A stretch of DNA of 15,112 nt from JBMOLL01 sp049325415 (GCA_049325415.1 JBMOLL010000039.1:1-15112), one strand, 5' to 3'. Shown: positions 1 to 8,050, counted from the stretch's first letter. Notes: generated from the letters alone by a model not told the origin. Made by a program: numbers and translations.

Positions 1-126
1 ATGTAGAATGCAAAATGTAGAATGTAAAATGTAGAATGCAAAATGTAGAATGCAAAATGTAGAATGCAAAATGTAGAAGGGAGAATGTAGAAGGGAGAAT
101 GTAGAAGGGAGAATGTAGAAGAGAGA
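1..126. repeat. 14-bp tandem array, nine units
   Basis: Nine head-to-tail 14-bp units. Units 1-5 read atgtagaatgcaaa (unit 2 has t for c at position 11). Units 6-8 read atgtagaagggaga and unit 9 atgtagaagagaga, so the array is two blocks of sequence variants in the same phase. It begins at the window edge and may extend further left. No coding frame is supported. The reverse complement of the first-block unit, tttgcattctacat, matches the 14-mer tttgcattttacaa at 11001-11028 at 12 of 14 positions, so the two sites belong to one dispersed family in opposite orientation. Confidence 0.93.
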
Positions 127-204
127 AGAGGGTGAGGTCCGACTCCGACAAGATAAGAAATTCAACATCTTAATTAATAGCCAGATAGTTGCAGGAACAA
201 CCAT

Positions 205-425
205 GAGGCTGTCTCATAAGCAGGAACCTGAAGAAATGTGCTTACAATTTGATAGTTCATACCCCGGAATAAAAAGAAAGACCTGGTAGTAGCAGGAAAA
301 AGTCTCCCCCCTTGCTCCGCCATAGCTACGGGAAGGCGAGGCGGGGGAGATTTAGAGGGGTCTGTAAATCAATCATTACAAATTGTAAATAAAAATAAAT
401 AAAGCACGACTTTTGAGACAACCTC
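205..425. mobile_element. MITE-like element or IS remnant with 16-bp inverted ends
   Basis: The left end gaggctgtctcataag (205-220) and the right end cttttgagacaacctc (410-425) are inverted repeats matching at 14 of 16 positions. Ends of the type GAGGCTGTCTCAAAAG are familiar from transposase-bearing insertion sequences of Bacteroidota (recollection, not a search). The 221-bp interval has no credible transposase. It does contain a hairpin whose outer stem is tctccccc (303-310) with gggggaga (343-350), with a weaker inner stem, and an AT-rich stretch next to the right end. No target-site duplication is apparent, so it could be an old non-autonomous element or an internally deleted IS. Confidence 0.5.
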
Positions 426-450
426 AAAAAGGGTGGGGTCTGCCCCCTTT

Positions 451-506
451 ATTCATCACTCATCAGTCCTTACTCCTTACTCGTTACTCATCACTCGTCA
501 CTCATT
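451..506. repeat. Degenerate 7-bp tandem array, eight units
   Basis: Eight consecutive heptamers: attcatc, actcatc, agtcctt, actcctt, actcgtt, actcatc, actcgtc, actcatt. Phase is perfect although the units vary, with consensus ACTCRTY. The array ends 50 bp before the start codon of the gene at 557 and therefore lies in its promoter/leader region. The same heptamer family recurs on the same strand at 9925-9952. Confidence 0.85.
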
Positions 507-556
507 TCACTTTTTCCACCTAAAAGCGTATTTTAGCTCAGACTAAAACGATCCTT

Positions 557-3130
557 ATGAAATTCCTTCGCCTGCTGTCATTTATAATGCTGTTTCTGGC
601 CCTTGGTGCCCTGGCCGGTGTGATGTTCAACCGTTCGATGGGAGTGAGCGTCGAGCCCCGTGAGGTCATGCCCGCTAACCCACCCGTGCTTCATAATGCT
701 CCGGAAGGTGCAAAAACCGGTGGGCTGCCGTGGATCATGTTCGATCCGGGGGCTGTTGGAGTGGAGGCTGATACGGCGGCATGGCTGGCCAGCGACTATG
801 ATCATGAGCTCCGGCGTTTCACCTCGGTCTACCGTCCGGCGCCCGTTTATACCGACAGTCAGGTGATGGCGCGTTACCGGCGCGACCTGGTGGCCTATCT
901 TGAACAAATCAAAGACATGGGAGCCACCGCCCTGGAGTTCCCGATGTTCCTTGAGCTGGTTGATTTCGACAGGCTGGGGAACGGTTTCGAAGTATATGCG
1001 CAGGATAATCCGATGCGGGAGCGCCACCGGGCATACCGGAAAGCTTTCGGGAGCCTGTTCGAAGCGGTCGACAGCATGGGGATCGATCTGGTCCTGAGCA
1101 GCGACATGGTGGTGCTGACCCCCGAACTGGAAAACTGGCTGAAAAAACAGTCCGCCGGTTTCTCTACCTCCGACCCGGCTTTCTGGACCGCCTACAAAGC
1201 AGGCCTGGCCGAACTGTTTGAACGTTTTCCCATGGTCGATGCCTTTCAGATCAGGGTCGGGGAGGCGGGCAGTTTCTATAACCGTCCGAACTGGCCCTAC
1301 CGTTCCGAACTGTGGGTGGACGACATCGGGGAGGTCCGCTGCATGCTCAACAACCTGCTGCAAACCTGCAACGAATATCACAGGAAGTTGTTTTTCAGGT
1401 CGTGGACCATCGGGATGGGCAGCGTGGGCGACCTGCATACGGATACCGCTGTTTATGAGAAGGTTTTCGGGGGGATGAACGATTCCGCCCTCTGGATCTC
1501 CACCAAATGGACCCAGGGCGATTTTTATCCCATCACTCCCTATAATCCGACACTCTCTGTCGGCAGTCAGAACCGGATCATCGAACTGCAGGCCCGGCGC
1601 GAGTATGAAGCTTTTTCCAGCTACCCGCTCTGGATCGTCCCCTACGAGCAATATGCCCTGCAGAAGGCCGTCAGTGCCAACCCGCATATCCAGGGCGTGT
1701 GGATATGGACCCTGAACGGCGGACCGATACGGCGCAGTCCGATGTCGCTTTTCCCGCACACCGGCGACCTCACCTGGATTGCCATGAATGCCCGCGGCTC
1801 GGCAGCCCTGGCACAGAACCCCTGGCTCGACAGCGACAGCCTGCTCACAGTATACCTGCACGAATATTTTACCGCCGGTGACACCGCCACTTCCGTATTG
1901 CTGGCCCTGCTGAACGAATCCCACGATATCAGCCGCTCCGGGCTGGCCTTTCCCACGGCAGTGCGCTACCGGATCAGGGGCCTGGGCACTGATGTGCCGG
2001 CCGGGATCTATACTTACTGGGACCTCGTGCTTGCCAGCACAGCGGTAAACAGCATCCTTTATTACGCCGGGGCCGGCGACTACGATACCCTGCTGATTCA
2101 AAACCGGATGCCGGTGGAACGACTAAGCGATTACCGAACGCGCCTTGAACTGCTACGGACTGATATGGATTCGCTGGCCCTGGAAGAAGTACGCTCCGGG
2201 GTGGACTTTGAACTGTCGCTGTTCCATGCCCTGCAGTTACATAAGCAGTGGATCCTTCACCACAACCGTTATCTACACAAAGGCGACAGTGAGGCTTATA
2301 CCGCTTATCTTCAGGATGCGGCCCTGTTGAAGACCGCAGTGGCGAAGCATACAGCCATTTATGCAGGACGGCTCGATCACCGACCCTTCAGCTTTGAAGA
2401 TGCCCTGCGCGAGGTGGATCTGAGCCTGAAGGCCGCTCATAGTAAGGTATTTCGCTGGCTGATCCTGGTCCTGGCCCTGGCTACCGTGGTGTTCCTTTTT
2501 TCCCGCCGGAGCCGCACTGTTCCGGTGTGGATGGCGCCCCTGCTATGGCTGCTTTTGCTCAGTGCCGGAAAATTTGATGCCCTGAGCCCGGCCTGGGCCC
2601 TGATCCTGATCATCGCTTCCACCGTCTATGCCCTTTTTGCCGTGCTGTTCTACCGGAATTCCAACCGCGAATTCCATCTCTGGAACCGGAGCTGGGCCCT
2701 GCTGATCCTGATGGTGGTGATCAGTGCCGGCATCAGCGCCTGGCGCGGTCCGATGGCCTTCGGGTTCTGGTTCTGGACCAGTTCATTGTTCCGGATCATA
2801 CTCCTCGGGGTGGTCTTTGCCCTTCTTGGCTTACACATCTCCTGGCTTACCCGTTGTATCAGGGATTCGGGAAGCTGGTTCCCGGCTGTGGGCGGGTGGT
2901 TGCTTGCGGTGGCCCTTGGCATGGGCGCTTTCGGAGCCGGCTTCGATGCCCGTATGACACTGATCAACAGCCAGGCGGCCCTGCTACCCAACAGCATTGT
3001 GCACACCTGGGGTTTTACCCAGATGTTCGGTTTGCCGGGAAATATCATGAATATGGCAGCCTTTGCTGCGCTGGTGCTTATTGTTGCCGGACTGCTGCTC
3101 ACCGCCTACAGAAGAAATAACAGGCACTGA
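557..3130 (+). CDS. Membrane protein with GH67-like glycosidase barrel
   Basis: 857 residues. An N-terminal signal anchor (about 5-24) is followed by a large extracytoplasmic region that resembles the catalytic barrel of alpha-glucuronidase-type (GH67-like) glycosidases. Recognisable stretches are the FQIRVGEAG segment (E236 a candidate catalytic acid), FRSWTIGMG, STKWTQGDFYP, an ARREYEAF motif and GVWIWTLNGGP. The family link rests on recall of these motifs, not on an alignment. A helical stretch at about 560-630 leads into about seven hydrophobic helices near 631-649, 656-671, 678-698, 711-731, 744-766, 774-796 and 830-850. Classical GH67 enzymes are soluble or simply secreted, so this C-terminal membrane domain is unusual. 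The start has an AT-rich leader and no Shine-Dalgarno sequence. It sits upstream of an acetylesterase and a large glycosidase on the same strand, suggesting glucuronic-acid side-chain removal from a hemicellulose (inference). The barrel should face the periplasm. Confidence 0.75.
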   Translation: MKFLRLLSFIMLFLALGALAGVMFNRSMGVSVEPREVMPANPPVLHNAPEGAKTGGLPWIMFDPGAVGVEADTAAWLASDYDHELRRFTSVYRPAPVYTDSQVMARYRRDLVAYLEQIKDMGATALEFPMFLELVDFDRLGNGFEVYAQDNPMRERHRAYRKAFGSLFEAVDSMGIDLVLSSDMVVLTPELENWLKKQSAGFSTSDPAFWTAYKAGLAELFERFPMVDAFQIRVGEAGSFYNRPNWPYRSELWVDDIGEVRCMLNNLLQTCNEYHRKLFFRSWTIGMGSVGDLHTDTAVYEKVFGGMNDSALWISTKWTQGDFYPITPYNPTLSVGSQNRIIELQARREYEAFSSYPLWIVPYEQYALQKAVSANPHIQGVWIWTLNGGPIRRSPMSLFPHTGDLTWIAMNARGSAALAQNPWLDSDSLLTVYLHEYFTAGDTATSVLLALLNESHDISRSGLAFPTAVRYRIRGLGTDVPAGIYTYWDLVLASTAVNSILYYAGAGDYDTLLIQNRMPVERLSDYRTRLELLRTDMDSLALEEVRSGVDFELSLFHALQLHKQWILHHNRYLHKGDSEAYTAYLQDAALLKTAVAKHTAIYAGRLDHRPFSFEDALREVDLSLKAAHSKVFRWLILVLALATVVFLFSRRSRTVPVWMAPLLWLLLLSAGKFDALSPAWALILIIASTVYALFAVLFYRNSNREFHLWNRSWALLILMVVISAGISAWRGPMAFGFWFWTSSLFRIILLGVVFALLGLHISWLTRCIRDSGSWFPAVGGWLLAVALGMGAFGAGFDARMTLINSQAALLPNSIVHTWGFTQMFGLPGNIMNMAAFAALVLIVAGLLLTAYRRNNRH

Positions 3131-3152
3131 GCAACTGCCGGAATGAGGGGAT

Positions 3153-3410
3153 TCAGATGCAGATGCTGTCTTTGCGGTGGATCTTTTCCATGTAGATGAT
3201 ATTACCGTGCTGATCGAGTACCTGGAGCAGGAATTTGCAGATATCCGGAGTTGACCTGAAATCAAAACAACACTCCTTCTGGCTCACCGGGGCTTCAAAG
3301 ACCGTCTGACCCTGCCGGTCGACGATCTTGAGGGAGTATCCGGCCTTCGATATAAAACTTCCGGTTTGGATCCGGATCTCACCTGCTTCGCGGACTTTTT
3401 CACTGTACAT
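3153..3410 (-). CDS. Small protein with sorting-domain-like beta pattern
   Basis: 85 residues from the ATG at 3408-3410. An in-frame ATG 15 codons upstream (3455) is possible, but the AT-rich aacaatt directly before 3410 is a better leader for this phylum. No signal peptide or membrane helix is visible. The alternating strands (LKIVDRQGQTVFEAP, then FDFRSTPDICKFLLQVLD, then IIYMEKI) resemble the beta-sandwich of a T9SS type A C-terminal domain, but there is no cargo domain in front of it. It may be a free-standing cytoplasmic protein of unknown function or a decayed sorting domain. It converges on the GH67-like gene with 22 bp between the stops. It diverges from the esterase gene across a 258-bp spacer. 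I do not recognise a named family. Confidence 0.5.
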   Translation of the reverse strand: MYSEKVREAGEIRIQTGSFISKAGYSLKIVDRQGQTVFEAPVSQKECCFDFRSTPDICKFLLQVLDQHGNIIYMEKIHRKDSICI

Positions 3411-3638
3411 AATTGTTGGTGTTTTGTAAGTTGCAGAAATAATGAATGTTGACATTTCTCAGGGCGGCATTCATTTTCCTTATACAAGTAAGAGCTTTGG
3501 GGAACCAAAGTAAAGGTTACTTACCCCCGATTTGTTTCGTTTTTTTACCTGTCCGGGATGGGATAATTACCTGCTTTTTGCTGCGCCAGCCATTTCTCCC
3601 GTTTCATAAAGGGGGATTCCTGTTTCGTGCATTTTCCC

Positions 3639-3646
3639 TATCTTTA
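3639..3646 (+). promoter_or_regulatory. Candidate -7 box for the esterase gene
   Basis: TATCTTTA matches seven of the eight positions of the Bacteroidota -7 consensus TAnnTTTG and lies 22 bp before the chosen start at 3669. No convincing -33 TTTG element sits about 19-21 bp upstream, so this is only a candidate. The leader between box and start is AT-rich and lacks a Shine-Dalgarno sequence. Confidence 0.25.
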
Positions 3647-3668
3647 CCTCACTAACAGAACAACTATC

Positions 3669-4751
3669 ATGAGAAAACCATTCAGAATCGCGGGCCTGAC
3701 AGCGCTTGTCATGGCTTTATTTCTTATGTCGGGCTGTGGCACCGCAAAGCAGCGGGGCATTTTCACACCCGACCTTGATTACTTCAAATACACCGGACGT
3801 ATCGACTGGAGCGATCCTCAGGCACCGCGTATGTGGGCCCCGGGGATCACTGTGAGCTTTGCCATGAAGGACACGGCCTGTACCCTCTTCATCGACGATG
3901 AGCAGCGCTTCGGGGAGAACCAGAACTACCTGGAGATCGTGGTCGACGATACCCTCCACTACCGGGTTCAGACCCGTGGGAAATCCGACTCCATCACCGT
4001 GGTGAACGGACTGGCGAAAGGTGAGCACACGGTGGTGATCTGCAAGGCCACCGAATCACTCATCGGCTACATCGATTTCAAAGGCGTACGCTGTGCGGAA
4101 CTGCTGCCCTTTACCGTAAAGGAGACCCGCCTGATCGAGTTTATCGGCAATTCCATTACCAGCGGTTTCGGCAACGACATGCGCTACATCCCCTGTCATA
4201 CCGGCAAATGGTTCGACGAGCACAATGCCTGGTACTCCTACGGTCCCATTGCTGCCCGGGAACTGAATGCACAGTGGGTGCTCTCGTCGAATTCGGGGAT
4301 CGGTATGATCCACAGCTGCTGCGACAAGGGCTATATCATGCCCGAGGTCTACGAAACAGTGACCCTGGAACCGGGAGGCGCCGCCTGGGCCTTCGATACG
4401 GATATCCCCGACCTGGTCACGATCTGCCTCGGGCAGAACGACGGCATCCAGGATTCGGCAAAGATGGTCGACGGCTATATGGCCTTCCTGGAAACGGTAA
4501 GGAAGCATTATCCCGCTGTACCCGTTATCTGCCTCTCCAGCCCGATGGCCAATGAGGAGCTGCAGGTCTACCAGAAGATGATCCTGAGAACGGTGAACGA
4601 CCTGTCGCTGCAGAAAGGCGATTCGCTGGTCTATTCGTATAACTTCTCCAAACAGTGGGTGGGCGGCTGCGATGCACACCCGACGATTGAGGAAGATGAG
4701 GAAATTGCAGCGGAGCTGACGGCATTCATCCGTCATACACTCGGCTGGTAA
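3669..4751 (+). CDS. CE2-type acetylesterase lipoprotein (SGNH hydrolase)
   Basis: 360 residues. The start at 3669 is chosen over an in-frame ATG 14 codons upstream because it gives a proper lipoprotein signal: KP-FR, a hydrophobic core, then the lipobox LMSGC with the lipidated Cys at 23. Residues about 37-150 form the N-terminal jelly-roll typical of carbohydrate esterase family 2 (YTGRIDW, MWAPGITVSF). Residues about 155-360 form the SGNH catalytic domain, with nucleophile block GNSITSG (Ser162), GQND (255-258, oxyanion Asn257) and DAHPT (Asp335, His337). CE2 enzymes remove acetyl groups from xylan and other plant polysaccharides. No acidic surface-export signal follows Cys23, so periplasmic or outer-membrane-inner-leaflet placement is likely. 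The next gene starts 12 bp after the stop, indicating co-transcription. Family assignment is firm; the natural substrate is inferred. Confidence 0.9.
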   Translation: MRKPFRIAGLTALVMALFLMSGCGTAKQRGIFTPDLDYFKYTGRIDWSDPQAPRMWAPGITVSFAMKDTACTLFIDDEQRFGENQNYLEIVVDDTLHYRVQTRGKSDSITVVNGLAKGEHTVVICKATESLIGYIDFKGVRCAELLPFTVKETRLIEFIGNSITSGFGNDMRYIPCHTGKWFDEHNAWYSYGPIAARELNAQWVLSSNSGIGMIHSCCDKGYIMPEVYETVTLEPGGAAWAFDTDIPDLVTICLGQNDGIQDSAKMVDGYMAFLETVRKHYPAVPVICLSSPMANEELQVYQKMILRTVNDLSLQKGDSLVYSYNFSKQWVGGCDAHPTIEEDEEIAAELTAFIRHTLGW

Positions 4752-4763
4752 AACGTAACGACC

Positions 4764-7700
4764 ATGAAGGGATTCAGACATACAGCGGCACTGTTCGGCG
4801 CCCTGCTGGGCATTTTGCCCCTTTCCGGACAGGTGATTGCCGATTTTGAGACCTGGGCGGCCCATCCGCCGCTCTATGCCGGCGCTGCGGTGGGCGTGAG
4901 GGAAAACCCCGATAAAAGCGGGATCAACCCCAGCGACAGTGTCGGGTATTACCTGAAAGAAGCCGGGAACTGGCATTTCGTGGTGCTGGATTTCCCCGGG
5001 GGAGTGAACATCCGCTACAATAACCTGCTTACCTTCAAACTGCGGACCTCGATCCAGGGCCGTATCTTTGCCAAGTTCTACAACGGTTCGGAGGTGGTGA
5101 TCGAAGCCTGGTGCCCGAACTGGAACTTCCAGCCCTCTCCCAATACCTGGACCGAGTGCAGCATGGACCTCACGGCGGCACAGGGGAAGACCTTCACCCA
5201 GCTGCACCTGGCGGCCATCGTGGATAATGAAGCCGAGGGCGAAGTGTGGTTCGATGATGTGAAGCTCAGCAATCCCGCTGCGGGCGACGGTACGCCTATT
5301 GCTCAGTTTGTGGTTTCACCCGCTAAACCGGAAACCGGCAGCGAGGTGCTGTTCGATGCTACCGGAGCCTACGACTACGATGGCGATATCGTCAGCTACG
5401 ACTGGGATTTTGGCGACGGGAACACGGGAACCGGGCTTAGCTGTACCCATGTCTACACGGTCGACAGCCTTTATCATCCGCTTTTAACCATAACCGATAA
5501 CGACGGGAAAAGTGCCACGGCATCATCGGAGCTGTTCATTGTTCCGGCCGATGGTTCGCCCTCCGTGCCCGTTCTGCGGACCTTATCCCCCGAAACCAAT
5601 AATAAGATAGAGGCGGTATTCGGGTTAAAGGGGGATTATGCAAACGTTTTCGATCCCGACGAGGTAATGGTGGATGCGGAGATCGGCTACCCCGACGGAT
5701 CCGCGCTTACAGTGCCCTGCTTCTGGTACGAGGCGGCGGAGTGCGTGAATAACAACTGGCAGCTGAGCGGGGAAGCAGGGAAGTGGATGCTGCGTTTCAT
5801 GTCGGAACAGGCGGGCACCCATACCCTAAAACTGACCCTCCGTGATGCGAACGGAACCCTGGTGAGCCGCACGGCCCGGGTGGAGGTGCAACAGGGCGAA
5901 GGGAAGGGGATCGTAAGGAGGGATCCGTATAACCGGCAGTACTACCGCCATTCGACCGGGGAGGTTTATTACCCGCTGGGGATCAATATCGGGTGGAACA
6001 GCACGACGAACTACACCACGATCATCAACAACCTGTCGGCGGCAAAAGCCAGTATTTTCCGATACTGGCATGCAGCGTTCAACCGCCAGGCGCTGGAGTG
6101 GAGCGATAACTATTTCTACGACGGACTGGGGAACTACAGTCAGCCCGCGGCAGCCATGACCGATTCCCTGCTCGATCTGTGTGCAGTGAAGGATATGTGC
6201 ATGCAACTGGTGATCTTCCAGCACGGGATGTTCTCGGAGAATGTGGATTCGAACTGGGACACGAACCCTTACAATATTGTCAACGGCGGCTTTGTCGACA
6301 AAGCCGAGAAATTTTTCTACGATGAGCAATGCCGGCATCATGCCCGCAAACTCCTGCGCTACCTGGCGGCACGTTACGCGTACTCGCCGAACCTCTTTGC
6401 CTGGGAGTTTTTCAACGAAGTGCAGTTCACGGGCTATTACCAGCAGACCACAGCCCAGTGGTGGCCGGGGGTGGTAAGCTGGCACGGGGAGATGAGCCGG
6501 TACCTGGAGTCGCTCGATCCCTGGGATCACCTCCAGACTACCAGTGCCGCCACGAACCAGCTGGCCGCCTTCGACACCATCCCCTCCCTCGATAACCTTC
6601 AGTACCATATTTACGAGGTCGGGACGACCCTCCTTCAGTCGCAGGCCAGTCTCGACAACAGTTTCAAAACCTCGCTGAAGCACGCCTCCGTGATCAACGG
6701 CGAGTACGGAACCACATCGAGCGCCGATATGCCGGCCGACCTGCAACGCAACGCCATCTGGTGCAGCATCATGACGCAGGTGCCGCGGTACATGTGGGTC
6801 TGGGACCATTACACCGACCCGGCCTGGGCCAACCTGTTCAAAGGTCCGGCGCAGTACATGGAAGGCGAGGAGTTTGCAAAGCTGAAGAACCTGGTGACAG
6901 CCAACCCGGTGCCGTCGCATGCCACCCTGGCACTGAAGGCATACGGGATGCAGTCCGATACCTCTTTCTGGGGATATCTGTACGATCCGGCCAACAGCAC
7001 CAATATCAGCGGGGCGAAGTTCACCGTAACGGGAATGCCGGCGGCCAACTATTCCATCCGTTATTATTATCCGCTTACCGGTCTGGAAACCGCGGAAGAC
7101 AGCATTCCCGTTGCTCAGGGTACGCATAGCTTTACTGTGCCGCTGTTCTCGAAGGCCGTTGCATGGAAGATCACGTACCATTCGATGTATGCCCTGCCGG
7201 TGGCAAGGGCCGGGAACGACACCCTCGTGGCCCTCGGGAGCACTGTGCAGATGAACGGCAGTGCAAGCACCACGCCCTACAGCGGTCCGCTGAGTTATCT
7301 CTGGGAGCTGGAATCAAAGCCGGAAGCCAGCGCGGTATCCATTGCCGATCCCACCCTGGAAGCCTTTGCTTTCACCCCCGATGCCGGCGGCACCTATACC
7401 CTGAAGCTGGTGGTGAGCGACAACGGCTATAGCAGCGAACCGGCCTACCGGACCATCACCGTATCAGCGCCACCGGTGGCCAATGCCGGACCCGATTCGA
7501 CGGTTTATGTGTGGATAGGCACCTTCACAGCCGACGGATCGGCCAGTTACGATCCCGAGGGCGACCCGATCACCTACAGTTGGGTGCTCGATGAAGCGCC
7601 GGCGGGCAGCCAGGGGATCCTCATGGCGGCCGACCGTAACAAAGCCCAGCTCACCATCGATGCGGAAGGCGCTTATGTCCTGATCCTGACCGTCCGCGAT

Positions 7701-8030
7701 GCCCTGTCGGCCAGCCAGCCCGATACGCTGGTGGTAACGGCGAAGGGGGAGGATGAGCCGGAGGGGATGGTTCCTTCAGTGACAGATGACCTGCTGGTCT
7801 GGCCCAACCCGGCAAAGGATGAACTGATGGTTCGTCTCCATGCTGATGATTTGATTATAAAGATCGAACTTTTCACCCTCGGGGGAAGGAAAGTGATGGA
7901 ACAGGATGGCGGAGGAAAGCGGGAATGCCTTCTCAGACTTGATCAAAGCGGACAAACAGATTCTTTGCTGCTGCTAAGGATAACGGGGACCGGAAAAGTC
8001 TGGTCACAGCTGGTCAGGATGAGCAGGTGA
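4764..8030 (+). CDS. Secreted multidomain glycosidase with T9SS domain
   Basis: 1088 residues. Visible order: signal peptide ending near SGQ (23); beta-sandwich carbohydrate-binding-like module (about 24-172, ending GEVWFDDVKLSNP); PKD domain (about 176-260, WDFGDGNTG); DUF5060-like beta module (about 268-378); catalytic TIM barrel (about 390-760); two PKD/Ig-like modules (about 812-901 and 902-992, each opening with ARAGNDT or ANAGPDS); T9SS type A sorting domain (about 1005-1088, VWPNPAKDELMV). In the barrel, WEFFNEV places a likely acid/base at Glu552 and INGEYGT a likely nucleophile at Glu647, the arrangement of retaining clan GH-A enzymes. The exact GH family and substrate are not recognised; the context suggests a beta-linked hemicellulose. 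The protein should cross the outer membrane through T9SS and be surface-attached or released. It follows the esterase by 12 bp and converges on the next gene with 20 bp between the stops. Confidence 0.88.
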   Translation: MKGFRHTAALFGALLGILPLSGQVIADFETWAAHPPLYAGAAVGVRENPDKSGINPSDSVGYYLKEAGNWHFVVLDFPGGVNIRYNNLLTFKLRTSIQGRIFAKFYNGSEVVIEAWCPNWNFQPSPNTWTECSMDLTAAQGKTFTQLHLAAIVDNEAEGEVWFDDVKLSNPAAGDGTPIAQFVVSPAKPETGSEVLFDATGAYDYDGDIVSYDWDFGDGNTGTGLSCTHVYTVDSLYHPLLTITDNDGKSATASSELFIVPADGSPSVPVLRTLSPETNNKIEAVFGLKGDYANVFDPDEVMVDAEIGYPDGSALTVPCFWYEAAECVNNNWQLSGEAGKWMLRFMSEQAGTHTLKLTLRDANGTLVSRTARVEVQQGEGKGIVRRDPYNRQYYRHSTGEVYYPLGINIGWNSTTNYTTIINNLSAAKASIFRYWHAAFNRQALEWSDNYFYDGLGNYSQPAAAMTDSLLDLCAVKDMCMQLVIFQHGMFSENVDSNWDTNPYNIVNGGFVDKAEKFFYDEQCRHHARKLLRYLAARYAYSPNLFAWEFFNEVQFTGYYQQTTAQWWPGVVSWHGEMSRYLESLDPWDHLQTTSAATNQLAAFDTIPSLDNLQYHIYEVGTTLLQSQASLDNSFKTSLKHASVINGEYGTTSSADMPADLQRNAIWCSIMTQVPRYMWVWDHYTDPAWANLFKGPAQYMEGEEFAKLKNLVTANPVPSHATLALKAYGMQSDTSFWGYLYDPANSTNISGAKFTVTGMPAANYSIRYYYPLTGLETAEDSIPVAQGTHSFTVPLFSKAVAWKITYHSMYALPVARAGNDTLVALGSTVQMNGSASTTPYSGPLSYLWELESKPEASAVSIADPTLEAFAFTPDAGGTYTLKLVVSDNGYSSEPAYRTITVSAPPVANAGPDSTVYVWIGTFTADGSASYDPEGDPITYSWVLDEAPAGSQGILMAADRNKAQLTIDAEGAYVLILTVRDALSASQPDTLVVTAKGEDEPEGMVPSVTDDLLVWPNPAKDELMVRLHADDLIIKIELFTLGGRKVMEQDGGGKRECLLRLDQSGQTDSLLLLRITGTGKVWSQLVRMSR

Positions 8031-8050
8031 GAGGCAGATGTTAGGTCCTG

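Noticed and set aside
197..433. Target-site duplication around the MITE-like element
   Set aside because: The flanks acaaccat and aaaaaggg share no convincing direct repeat.
578..2101. Long antisense open frame (507 codons) opposite the GH67-like gene
   Set aside because: Composition is rich in Gly, Pro, His and Gln without any domain, as expected opposite a GC-rich gene; the + strand product has clear motifs and helices.
3627..3668. Longer start for the acetylesterase
   Set aside because: It would place 14 polar residues before the lipoprotein signal peptide; the ATG at 3669 gives a standard lipobox at Cys23.
4056..5207. Antisense open frame across the esterase and the glycosidase start
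   Set aside because: It spans two genes with intact catalytic motifs on the other strand and shows no recognisable domain.
5826..7181. Antisense open frame of 451 codons opposite the glycosidase barrel
   Set aside because: It is a shadow of a gene whose catalytic residues and domain order are clear; the translation is His/Arg/Val-rich with no fold pattern.
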